Assembly (NCBI RefSeq): GCF_021155765.1
Contig: NC_060110.1
Coordinates: forward strand, 16,142,001 to 16,206,000
Length of the DNA stretch: 64,000 nucleotides
Direction of reading: 5' to 3'
Source of the DNA: Diprion similis
Lineage: Eukaryota > Arthropoda > Insecta > Hymenoptera > Diprionidae
Position numbers and translations under genes: made by a program. Under the pieces are notes generated by a model. It ran no database searches. It saw only the letters and a list, made by a program, of their open reading frames with translations, and was not told where the DNA came from. Shown piece by piece: positions 35,910 through 49,200 of this stretch (positions are counted from its first letter, which is position 1; each line of letters begins with the position of its first letter).

Positions 35910-38900
35910 TATATATATAATGCTCAGAATAGAACGTTCTTTATTAGTGCTAAACTAAAGATCTAAGGCATGTTTGAGAGATGCGTAATTTTTTTTCTCT
36001 GCTTACTTGTAATACGGTTTCAAGTCAACTTATTGTTAATTCAGCCTCTGACAATTATCCAAGTTATTAATATTTGTACAGAAAAAAAATATTTTTACAT
36101 TGCAACACGATTTCTGATCAACTTTATTAACGACATTGAAATTTATGTTATGAGGTTTCACCCTCTGCTTCATGCTTTATTCAGTGCGATGTGATCAACG
36201 ATAAATATTTTATGCAGGTTCGGTGGCATGGTTAAATTTCACCTCTTTTTTGTTGTCAAATTTAATGATCATCCTCGCTTGATTTGTATTGACGAAATCT
36301 CTTGTAGGAACCAATATCGCATAAAAAATGAATTATATCACGTTGAGTAAGCTTTGGCAGCTTCATTTCCTTATCAAGTAGCCAACTTTATAAATAAAAT
36401 CTGTATCATAAGATTGAGACTATGCTCTGTTTGGTATTGGTATATTCAAAGGGGTTGACAAATAATCTTAATAATTAGTCAATTTAGTGTTTGGATAGCA
36501 TGGAGCCTGCTCTTCCGCTAAACAACTGAAGACCTCGATTCCAAAACTTTGAGGCACATGAGCTAACATTTCGTTTAGTTTAATATTGGGGATAAATTGT
36601 TGACCCATGTGGGCAGTGTATAAATAATACGTAATGTTCTTTTTTTTAGAACATTGAGAAAAAAAATTGACTTGAAATGGCTGTTAGGTTTACTTTATAT
36701 TTTTAGTAAACATAAATATATTAAAGTAGAAAAGTAATACGCGACAGTTTTCCTATTATTATGTTAAATGTGAAGTACAGTTAATATAGTACCATTGATT
36801 ATATGAATTGATAATATATGAAGAATTCTTCGGAGTATGTTAATTTTAAAATAAGCTGCAATACAATTTTTCATCCGCGTCTACGTCACGTATTACTTTT
36901 CATCATACATACGTACATAGATATATACATATATAAGTATTACTTCACGTATATATACATAGACATATATGTATATATGTATGACACCTGTTAAGGGACT
37001 TTGGCAACAAAATCGTTTCATTTGCATTTTTTTTAAACATTTTTCTTTTTTTTTTTTTTTTCTTTTTTTTCATAGCTAGGCGGCGCAGCCTCCTGTCATA
37101 CATTCTCACACACTCACTCTCACAATTCGTATTTTTCGTATTTATTCATATTTTCTTCTTTTTTCACTTTAATAATAAAATAATAATTAAATAGACTGAC
37201 ATATTGCTGACACATGACAATCCCATGAATAATAATTAATAGTAGCTGTTTTATATATACATTACAGAAATTTTGTATACTCAGTAACAAATTGTACAAT
37301 AATACAAGGCTACACTGAGATCGTCAGACCGTTTCAACACAACCAATGCTGGCACGCTTTGGCATATACAGGGTAGTTTTTTTTTTGTTCTCTTTCAACT
37401 TGGTTTTTTCGTACTTTTGAAGAGAGACATCTCGAAGTCGAACTAGACGAAAAATAAGTCAAATAAATAATCACAATATTAGAGAAGAAAAGGAAAAAAA
37501 CCGTGACGTACATCTTATTAACATTACACCTGAGATGTCGATTGCAAGTCCGATTACGTTCTAGCATGTTTGGAAAATCCCTGTACATCCAGAAATGTTG
37601 AGTGGTAAATCTTATTTACATTATTTATACACATGAAATCAAAAGTATCTATCTGCGAGTTCGAGCAAACGTGTTGATTAACTTGAAATTGATGGAATTC
37701 TAACGAAATAAACACAGAAGAAAGTTATAGTTTGTTCTAAACAAGATACACGAAGTGACAATGCTGGTTTAAAATAATCTCAAGCAAGTTTCAAAATACG
37801 GTTGTATATTTCAGTTAAATGTAAGGATATTTTATTTAAAAATGGTATATATCGCAATTATATCCATATATGTATGCATACTGGAAGGTGTTTCTTGTTA
37901 ATCAGTTAAAGTTATAGTATCACTCTGTTTTATAAGACGTGTGTATTATGTATTGACGTTTGTTATAATTACTATTATTATTATATACAACTATATTCCT
38001 GTATCGCATTTATTTCAAATAAGCAATTATCTATAAATTTTGACAACTTTGCTTATGTTTAGTGCATGCAATGAAACCGCAGAAAAAACTAAAATGTACA
38101 AGACAGAAGTAGAAGAAGATTGAAGAAAAACTGAAAAAAAAAATTAACAGCAGTAAAACGTTTAAAACAATTTTATGAAAACAATATCATAAGTACGTTC
38201 TGGACATGATTTATCAAAGTATTACCATGTTATACCTTAACTGTGCCAGCCATGATACAAAATATACAGCCCAAGATATTTTTCAAGTATTTATGCGCTA
38301 TATTTTACAATCTTTTTGTATAATATTTGCGTATGTATGTATAGTCATCAACTGACTGTACCTGATTAAGTGAGTCTAATAGCTCGCGGTGTGACAAAGG
38401 ACATACATTTTTTTAACAGTTGTTACGAATCAGATTATGAAAACTTGAAGAATACGATTATAACGATGAACTTAAATGACGGGATTATCAAATAGTGTGC
38501 AAATTATGGTATTACTTCAACGTAGAATACATGAGTGATTATTAGTTTTGTAGATATTACAAAAGTTCAGTGAACTTGATCTTTGAATGAAGTGATATAA
38601 TAAAAAAAAAACGAATTTTTTTTACATCTTGATTACCTGCATTGTTCGACCCAATGATGTTTTCTGATATAAAATAATTGGATTACAAGACCGCAAATCA
38701 TAACTTAAATTTTCACCCACTTTACTCGAAATTGTCAACTCTATACACGTAGGTGTTGACTTTGATTGTATGAACTGGTTACAGTTGACATATTACATTA
38801 AAAATGCGAAATTATCAAGGGACATGCTTTTCTTTGCGCCAAGAACCATAAAATTATATCATAATTTATAGAATCAGATACCACCTAAATTTTTCAACAA

Positions 38901-39027
38901 GTGTACCACTCAAAAAGTAAAGTGGATCGTGACTTATAATGGAGTAAGAAAAATTTTATATTACATCTTTTTTACGGATGAGAGTCTGATATGTGACAAC
39001 TGCAAAATATCAATGAAACTTTAATTC

Positions 39028-39028
<1 letters not shown>

Positions 39029-39080
<52 letters not shown>
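39029..39080. repeat. (TA)26 microsatellite
   Basis: An uninterrupted run of about 52 bases of alternating T and A in the long non-coding region. It needs no other explanation than slippage. Confidence 0.97.
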
Positions 39081-39083
<3 letters not shown>

Positions 39084-42000
39084 GTTTTTTTTTAAATATA
39101 TTTGTTTGACTAAGGCTACACCGCCAGCCTAGTACCGCTCTTGTGCTGTCGCGGAAAAGCCAGGAACAAAAAAAAAAACAACGAAGAGTTAGCTTCTCTT
39201 CATACTTAATTTTGAGATTGCAAAAGAGGAACAGAAAAAAAAAAATTAAAAACAAAGTACAACAAAACTTTACCTATTTCAAATAATTAATAATGATTAA
39301 TTATTATTAATACTAGACAGACAATACATCATCATGCGTCCAGGTAAACCCATCTAAAGTAGTCTATAATTTTCTTCCATTTCACTTTTTTATGGAGACA
39401 TTCACATCACTCTCAAAATTATGTCATTTTTATTAACTTTTTCATTTTCTTTTTTGTTGATTTTTTTACTTATATTTTACTTTACCTTACAAGGTTGCTG
39501 TTTGAATAAATTATACGAAATCTGTTTCAAAACATCACAACCAGTCAACACAATTAAATTCTGATCATCAAGCTCTGGAATGATCATACATGGCTCATTT
39601 TGCAGAATTAATTCAGCTACTTGAAGTATCGCACATGTACTTATTTCTGAAGCATACGATCAATAGGATAAACGGCAGTTTTATACTGCTGAACGAATAT
39701 TCTGATAACTGTGAAACAATACGAGAAAATCTAGTACGAAGCACGGTATATACAGCAATTGACCGTTGACAAAATATTTTTTCTAGGTGCAATAATTTAT
39801 AATGGATACCGATTGCTCTTTGGCTTTTAGGTTGTTTGTCCAAAATTTATAGTGATATTCAACATTCGAAACGAAGAGAAAAAAAAATAAAAAAATTCTG
39901 TGAGCCATGTAATCAGAGCCTAGATATACCTTACAGATGATAATGTAAATTTGAGATGTATCATGGAATTTGTCAATTTTAATTAAACGATTCAATGTAT
40001 AAACTATGCCATAATTTTTAATATGTTTGACGTAATCCAATACTTAGTAAAGATGTAAGGATAAAGTTCAAATTGATTGAATTCAAAATAAAATGAACCA
40101 GGGATTAGCAGATACATAGAAATTATGTAACAGTATATAGTTAAACATATTGTAGTTAAGCTCTTTTTCGAATAACATCACCTCTATGTTTTCAGGTGAT
40201 GATGTTACGGCATTTTTTTCTATCAAACATGTTTCGCGTTGAAGAACAAAATCGTATGACAAACGTTAGATGCGTTAGATCTCTATTAGTAGCTGGAGGC
40301 AATCAGTTTTCAATGGAGTGTTTGTATCACAAAATATACCGGCAATTTTCAATCGCATTATACCATTTTGTAATATAAAGCGTGTTGCAGTAATCTTGAT
40401 GAGTTATTGAGAGCCTTGAACTCTGCTATCCTGATATGTGTTGTGTTCTTAGTTAGAGACTGATGATAAATTGGAGTATTATTACAAGCGCAATGAATTT
40501 TACTACGTAACAGAAGTCAATCCGACGGTAATTAGTAGTGTGTAATAAATTATTTGTCCGACTTTCGTGAAAATACTAAATGTTTTTATCTGTGCTAGTT
40601 GAAGGTCGGCAGATCGCACTAAGCAAGTAATTTAGTAATCAAAAGTTCTTAATTAAAATCACAGATATAAAAGAATAATTATTTACATTTTTACATTTAA
40701 TGTTATAAACACTGTTATGTCTTCTTAAGCGTTGCGAAACACTAATTTCAATTAAAATAATAATGCATTTGAAAAACTTAATATCATATTTTTAATTGCA
40801 TACTGAAATTCCCCACATGTCAATTAGGTATTGTTTTAGTAACGAGTTGTTAACATTCTCATAGGCAAAGTTAAGTGTCCAAATAAAAATTTGAACACCA
40901 TATAAGTGTTTGTCTGTTTTCTTTGAAATCGTCTTACTTCACACAGAAAAGTGACACAAGAAAATATTTGAAATTTGGAAATACTCGTATGAACCACGAT
41001 ACGTACTGCAACTTTTACTCAAAAGATTTCTTTTGGCAATGAAAAATATATCTAGAACTTTGATATACGTATATACAGATATAGATACATATATATATAA
41101 ACGTACGTTTAAAAAAGTTGCTGTCAAGGAATTATAGGATTTACCAAAGACAGTTTACCTTTCAATAAAGACAAATTGTGATTGAATAACGGTTAATCAC
41201 GCCAGAAAAATAATAGAGTAAAGGTTGTATTATAATATTTTTTTGCATAGACATGGTTGATTGCAATAATCGTAAATAGAAATTTACTAGTTTAAATTTC
41301 TATGTACAATTGATAACGTTATTTTATCGAATTGAACCCTACTTCTTAAATAGAATAATACAAATTGTAAACTATAAAAAGCTGAACATGCCATGATAGG
41401 GGGAGAAATGTGTCTTTTGATTTTGAATGCAATGGTACAGAGCTTTAGATTATATAGAACAATGTAAAGAGCATAGTATAAAAGCTGTTCATGAAGTTGT
41501 GATATCAGGAAAAATAAATAGTGGCTTCATTTTCAAGCTGTTTCTTCACTTTGTTCTAATTTTGTAATTTCTTGAATTATTTTCATTGTTTCTCTTGAGA
41601 AAGTAAACAACTCACAAGGCCTGTAATTTTGGGTATTACAATAAACTTTTCTTCATGATTTTTACGGTATCGATGCTTTAATACTTTGTATTCAAACAGC
41701 AACCTCTATATCGGATTAAACATTTCTAAATGGACTACAGACATCCCATCTTTCACACATCACAAGCAAGTACTTTTAAATCAATTATTATTTATGATTT
41801 TTTTTTTGTTTTTTCTTTTACCAATAACCAATAATTAGTTATTTAATATTTATTAAATAAGCGGGTCTGTGTAAAAATTTAGCGCTCTTTAACACTTGGT
41901 TTAACATTACCCTCATCTAACTTTATTTTATATGTCCAAAAACAACTTGCTTATCATTATTATTATTATTCGTCATTTTCTCCAATGGAAGAAACTGTTG

Positions 42001-42458
42001 GTTGTCAGCAAATTTTTCTTTCACACGACTCACAAGCTCTCTACCACTCCTTTAATCCCATGAGGTTTATCACACTAATTATTATTACTTTAATTAATAA
42101 TTTATACAAATTCTGCCTGGCACACGTTATCCATACATTGTTCTCGTGTTTCTTCGGGAACCAGCGAATATATGGCGGCTGTATTTTCTATCACACTGTA
42201 GTATCATTCGTGTTTTGAGTTCTGATTAATCGTGTATCAAAGCGTTACTCGTATTGCAAACACTTTGTTTTAATGAAGCATCAACATCGCACTGCCTTAT
42301 TTTATTGTAACAATTGTTTGTTGTCCACATTGTGTCACCCGAATGTACCCGAGTAATAGAGAATGTGATTAGGGTGATTTTCACGTTTTCATTAGTTTCA
42401 CAATATTTAAGTGTCATCGACTGGGATCTCACTTTCATTTCACACATAAACGCATTAG

Positions 42459-42480
42459 TTTTTTTTTTTTTTTTTTTTTT
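42459..42480. repeat. Poly(T) tract of 22 bases
   Basis: A pure T run read on the plus strand, that is poly(A) in the sense of the neighbouring minus-strand gene. It could be a slippage tract within its 3' UTR; no retrotransposon body was recognised beside it. Confidence 0.9.
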
Positions 42481-43299
42481 AAGAAGTATCTTAAACTTTT
42501 AAGAATCCATATTGCCTCATTATTATTCAACGACATATTTTTCAATACAATACAATGTTGTGAATTTAACAATACAATATCAAAGTCTTATTGGGTCGCT
42601 GTATTTCCATTCGTTTTTAGTTCGAAACATAGAGTAGATTAAGTTTACCATGTTCAATTTAAAAAAAAAAATTTCTTCCTTATTATTGAAAAAATTTCGA
42701 ATAATTTTCAAACTATATACACGCCAGTCTAATTTCAAAGTATTGTTACTTTACTTTATAACGGTCTTTTTGGAATTTTCACTGTTTCGTTTTCTGCGAC
42801 ACGGATTCAACAGTATCATTTTCTTTATGTAACTGCTGCTCTGTGTCGTTATAAAATTACTACTGCTACCGTAATCTATATGCGCAGTAGTGCGACAGAC
42901 ATCTGAAAAGTTTGTTTTTTCTTGTGTTTTCGATTTTCATTTCCCATTTGTTTTTTAATTTTTAAGTTTAAACGACTATATACACTTTTGACTATCTCCT
43001 TAGGCACAAATTGCGCCTCCCGGCTTTACTGATTTTTTACTTAAATCAGTATTTAATTGTCCATTAACCTCACTTCAGCGGCAAAGCATATTATATAAGT
43101 TTTTAAGTTATGTTAAGCTGTACAAGTACAATAATATGTTTCATTCATTCACAGTACTTTATGTTTAGGAAGTGGAACTTGCATTGGCAATCGGCAGTGT
43201 TAACCATATTTTTTTGTTTTCTGCCTCATACAGCTTGTTGTACCACCAAGGATTACCATATTTCAAAAAAATATTGATTTCTCTTCATCGCTATTTATC

Positions 43300-46200
43300 T
43301 CACTGTCCACTGTAGTACTGTACTCGACCAGTTGACGCAGTTACAGGCATTTCTCGCATTACATCTTCCCATGCTGTGTAGAGAAATCAGAAATAGTTAA
43401 CAGCAAAACATTAAATTTCTATATTATTAGATCCCCGTGTTAAACCAAACATAATATCGATTCACGATAAATCGGTAAATGAACGTGTCACCTTAAAAAC
43501 TCGACTTCAATTTAATTATCATCTTTTATATGGGTATGCGACATCATTATTTAATAAATATCCCTTATACGATAGTTTTCAATACTTGGAATCGACTTCC
43601 AATCACTATTAGAACGTAATAATGTTTAATTACTGTATCACTCTACTGATAGGTAAAATGAAATAAGAAATGACAGCATTTTCCAAGGCCACACTCATAA
43701 TGCAAAATATCTAAAATATCATTGGAAGTTTTCACGATACATCTATCACGGAAAATAGGGAAATGTGACTTACCCGATCCAACAAATGTAACAATTTTGT
43801 CATGATTGTAGTTTTGGACGTTTACAGATTCTTCTGGTGCAACGTATCGTGCTGAAAAATCTTCCATTGGCTGCTGGTGATACTTTTCCATTATACCTGG
43901 AGGTGGTGGAGGAGGTAAATACGTAGGTGGAGGAATAAACCTCGGGGGACCATAACTCAAGTATGGCAGTTGTGGTACCATCACGTGATGCATAGGATGA
44001 TGATGAAGTTGAGCATGTGCAGGATGCATTTGAAAGTTTGGTGGCGGTTTGTCATATCGTAAATGTTTGTCGAACATCGGCGGGGGTCTGTCAAAATTTG
44101 GGGGTGGTTTATCAAATAGTGGAGGAGTTGCCGTTGAAAATACCGAACTAGCTTCCGGCGTTTCGTCAGAATCATCGGACAGTAAAAGTTGTTCGTTTAT
44201 TTCAAACCCAAAAATCAATTCGCTAGGGGATTCACTATTCCTTAATAAGTCAGAGGTAGCTTCATCTAACAGTATCACAGCTGGTCTTGACGATGAATTC
44301 TTTTTATTCGATGATTGACTCTCCGTAGATTTTTGGGATTGTTCTTTGTTACTCTTTGTTAACTGTTTAGTCTTTTTCACCCCATTATCTTCACGATGGT
44401 CTGTTTTCACATTCTGATTTTGAATACTTCCCACTTTTAGAGAATCATGTTTCAAATTAGTTTGCTGTTCTTTCGACAATTTTGAATTTTTTTCCGATTC
44501 GGTAGCACTTTTCGTCGTTTCACCATCCAACATATTCTGTGTTGGTATTTTAGGATTATTTTGCGATTTCAACTTTGAAGCGTCAGAATCTTGTTGTTGA
44601 CCACTAATTATATTCTGAGGATTTCCTGGTCGTTTCGACTCCTTCTCTTCAGAGTGCGTTTGACTTTGTCCGTTTCCTGATTTCCGGTTTGATTCTTCCT
44701 GTTGCTGGGTAACAGATTTTTTCAACTCTTTAGAATTCTCTATTTGTGACTGACTGGAGGAGTTTTGAATATTTTGTTGATATGCCCTTCTTGGTCTCGG
44801 GATATTAATTCTTGCATTGAAATTTGCATCCTTTAGATTTGTGTTTTCTGGAGAAGTAAAGTTGTCTGTTTCCGGAGAATAGTAATTACTAATAGAATTG
44901 TTTGATTTTGGTGGGGTCTGATTCGTTTGCGTTGTAGTCTCAGTTGAATTTGGGTTAGAATTATTCAAGTTCATGATTTTGGTTTCCTGGGCTAATCGTT
45001 GATGCATTTTTTCAATATCCCGAACATACTTGAATACTTGAATGTTTTTATTAATTGCTTCCTCGTGGGCTTCAGCCTTTTTATTATCCGGCGAAGACTT
45101 CACTTTTGATAATACAGGCGATGGCGGTTTATCGAAACTTAAACTTAAACTATGTACATGGTTCGAGTGTGCAAAATTATGCTGCTTTATTTTTCTGTCG
45201 GAGTGCTGCAATTCGTCCAAACTTGGATAATAGTCTTGAGGTATTTTATCTGATTCGGACGGCGTCTTGGAAGGAACGCTAGGCCAGCAAGCAGCATTCA
45301 ACATCATTGGTCCGATCTCTGTCATTTTTAGGACAGAGCTGGTAGAAATGTTTATTGTGGCCGTGCGCGCAATATCAGCGTAGCTAGCCTGAGGGGTGCC
45401 ACCGGAGGAGGTAGTATTTTTAGTAAGATTATGCTTAGTTGTATTCGAAGTTACAGGGAGAGAATGAACGGAGTCCAGGTCACTGCTATCTGATTTGTCA
45501 CTGAAATGCCAAATAAAAATATATTCATTTACATTGAATATAATGTAATTGTTTTAATGAAACTTTGAAGCAAGCTATTACATTGATAAGCTTATGGAAC
45601 AACTTTACTAACTGGCTATTTTCGATAAATCTATAGTTACTTTTGTCATTGTGCATTGTTGCAAAGTCAGCAAACAAACTCTCATTGATCAGGACTCGGC
45701 ATAAAAATGGAACTGTAATTTTCTTTGTCTTTTATTTGGATCATTATAAAATAAAATTGTGAGTATTACTGTAAGTAAGTTTGAGACCGGGTTGCATATA
45801 ATGTTACACAAACGAATTACCTAGGTGGCATACTGCTGGCAGATTTTCTCCTAAGTTCTGGAGATAATGGCGTTCTATACTCGTTGTTGAATCCTCTAGA
45901 TCTTTGTAAATATGATCCCGTGGTAGACAAATTTTGTGCTCGACCACCACTGGAACTTCTTCGTCTCTGCTTCTTGCTTTTTTTCTTTTTTGTTACCACC
46001 AAAAAATCTGGTTCAGGTTCTGGTTCTGGGTTGATCTTCTTTATTGAGTTTCGGCGAGTTGTATAATCGTCACCAGTATCATTGCAATATATAGATTGCC
46101 CTTCTTCCGTACCCCAAGATCGTCGATCACCACGACAATCGACCGGTGTATCCCCAATACTGCGCTGCTTGGCGCGACGGAGAGCCACGTTTGTAGTACC

Positions 46201-49200
46201 TGCACATATTGTTTATGTATTTTTAATGTTACCTATTCAAAGTACAAATATAACTTTAACCGAGTAACAAGATATGTGACTAAGAAAAGAAACTAGTCAA
46301 GCAAAAACAACTTTTCGAAGGTCTGAAATAGTTAAAGTATTGCTAACAATAAGACATGACATAATGATAAATAAAACAGTAGCAGCTTACCATGTTGACT
46401 TGAAATACTGCTAGCACCACTGGAACTTATACTCTTTTCTGCGGTGAGATCTTCCAGCTTGGTTTTAGATATTTCCTCTAGTGAGTTAGATTTTTGTAGC
46501 TTGGCTGGCAACTGCTCTCTTTTTGCATCTTTTTCTCTGGGTCGTGGTTTAGCTCCTGAACTTGCTTTAACTCTAACTGTATTGGTCATTTTACCTTTCT
46601 TGCCCTTTGACTCTTTGCTTTCGATAAAATTAATCAAGCTATCAATATCCATGTTGCGGTGACCCTCTATGGTTTCTGCTTTATATACTTTATATATATT
46701 CGGTTCCTGTGCATGCTTTCTGCGTGACTTTTTGCGTTCGTTGCCATATCCCTGTACTGCGTTCCCATTTTCATCCAAGGACTTCTTTTCACCAGAGCCG
46801 GATGATTCCTTCACTGGAATGTGATGAGTCGCAAGCCTGGACACTGTTTCTGTGCATAGAGCACGCAATGTTCATTCAACGCAATTATTTCTTATCAGTT
46901 TATTGATTTTAAATTTTAGATTATTTACTTTGAAAATATCAGCTTTTTCTACAATATTTTACTTTTCTTAACCAAATACAGATTACTCATATTATATTCA
47001 TTGCACATGTTGCATATTAAAAATTCTCTGACATTGTAATGATCGTGTGTGATTTTTGAATGCTTTTAGACAATGTTAGTGTACAGAAATTCGCTTATCA
47101 AATGCTTTTGTCAGTAAAAAATGTCCAACTTCAGGAGCCAAAATTTAAAATGTCACCATTCTCTGTTGAATTCAAATTAGAGGGTTAGACAATGTTCTTT
47201 TAAAAATAATTAGGCTAAGTCTCCTTTTATTCATGTGTACGGAAAACGGAAAATTGACAATTTGTTTTTCTCTACAAGAAAATAACACGGGTAATTATGT
47301 TTTTACGTAATAGTACCAGTTCATAGTCTAATCATTGCTTCTCAATATTGACATTTAAATATTTCACGACAAATAAATACAGCTATTTACTCATGTGTAG
47401 AGTCCGTTGTAAATATTCGCAAAATGGCAAGAATGGAAGGAAAAAAAAGAAACAAAACACTCACCCATGGCAAGGTTTGGATTTGTCGTTGACCAATTAA
47501 CAGGCATCATAGAGTAAACATTGGACACTGGAACTTTGCCCTGCTGAGAATTAGTGCCACCCGAAGTACCGCCAACAATACATTTCACAGTATTGTATGT
47601 TTGAAATTGTCGAGTACTCGTTGCCTCCGTGCCATTGACAGTTACTTTTGACTTTTCTTGTTTGCCATTGTGTTCACGTATTGGAAATTCTATACTACTG
47701 TCAACTGGTGTCTGTGCAATGTCAAATGTGGCATGAGTAATAAATTGCACCGGTAAACGTGGTTCGATAACTTTCATTTCTGTTCCCTCGTCATCTTCCG
47801 CTTCGATAGCATGAGGGCGCTGTGTGCCACCCCCTGCCCCTGCCGCATTATGCTCTCCAATTCCACCTACCTGTATAATGATAAATATTTACATTTTTAA
47901 AGTAGTTTGGACAGATCACAGTAACACAATATGGATATTAGGATAGCTCTTAAAAAGGTCATTTTTGAATTTTGACCCGGCCATCCTCCAAATTAGTTCC
48001 AAGTAAAAAAAAAATAATTTGTGTAAGAATTGAAGGTGGTAACTTAACTGGAAAAGCTGCCTGTAAACATATACCCATTTTTAGTGTCGAATTTCGGGAA
48101 AAAACATTAGTTATACTTAACGATGAAAAGTCACTGTGCAGAATGAAATATTACAGCAGCTATTTGCGTAGTACTTCCATTGCAGCAGCGAAATGGAGAA
48201 CAAAAACACGATTTTTCATCAGTGAAAATTACTAGTGGTTTCTGTTCACAATCGAAACTGGATTTATGCTTACCGGCACCACTTCTAGTCGAGTTACAAA
48301 TGCTCTGGTTTCATGCAAATTATTTTTTATTTATTTGGAACCAATTTGGGGAGGTGCTGTGGTCGAAATTAAAAAATGAACTTTTTCAGAACCACCCTAA
48401 TGGATATATCTAGAAGCTAAGTATTTTGGAAATTAAGTGTGAACGATTCTATAGGAATACTAAAGTGATTGTGTTGTATTATAGAGATTTTGGTCATTAT
48501 TTGGCGTCACGATTAATGATACTGATCAGTGCTAACCTCGACATCACTGAGATCAATCACCATGTAGTCTGGTTTGGGTTCTGGAGGTGGAGGATCCGAT
48601 TCGACCATTTCATTTGTAATTTGCTTCCCTCTGCCTCCTCTCTTACTATCTTTTAACTCTCTGTCTCCGTCAGCAGCCTGTCCAATGTCGATTTCCCGCT
48701 TGTTTTCTTTTTTTTCTTTATCTTTTTCTTCTCGTTTCAAACCGCTGTATGACGGTTTGTCCAGAGATTTGGATTTGTCTTTATTGGCCCAATCGTACGC
48801 TGCCCTCTTGTCTGAGAAACCCTTTTCAATAAACACACAAGAAACTATAATAATTGTACACATGTCATCGCATCAATTTTGTTGAATATTAAAACAATTT
48901 GAAAAATTTCGTACAGATTGGGCCATTTATGTATCCTCAATCAATAAAACAACATATTATTGTGATTAAGGCAATTTTTTGTGTGGATTTGTTTGTACTT
49001 ATAGGTCTAAATAAACTTATCTTGAATCTGAAAGTATGATTGGGTGTTTACTTTCATGCAGACATGAATCACCGACATTGAATACAAGACAACTTATAAA
49101 AGTAAAAATAGTAGTTTAATATTAAATGAGTATGATGTAAAAAAAAATTAAGGATTGTTACGGCAAAGATTAGCTACCTTTTTGTCGAAAAGTATATCCA

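Larger units (their letters stand above)
33023..43299. other. 10 kb AT-rich non-coding region
   Basis: No coding exon or recognised RNA gene was found. Open frames are short and AT-biased. The stretch contains a foldback element (35556-35909), a (TA)n tract (39029-39080), a poly(T) run (42459-42480), long T/C tracts near 37045-37070 and TA-rich repeats near 36900-36985. The right part is probably 3' UTR of the minus-strand gene whose stop is at 43300; how far that UTR reaches cannot be told here. Confidence 0.5.
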
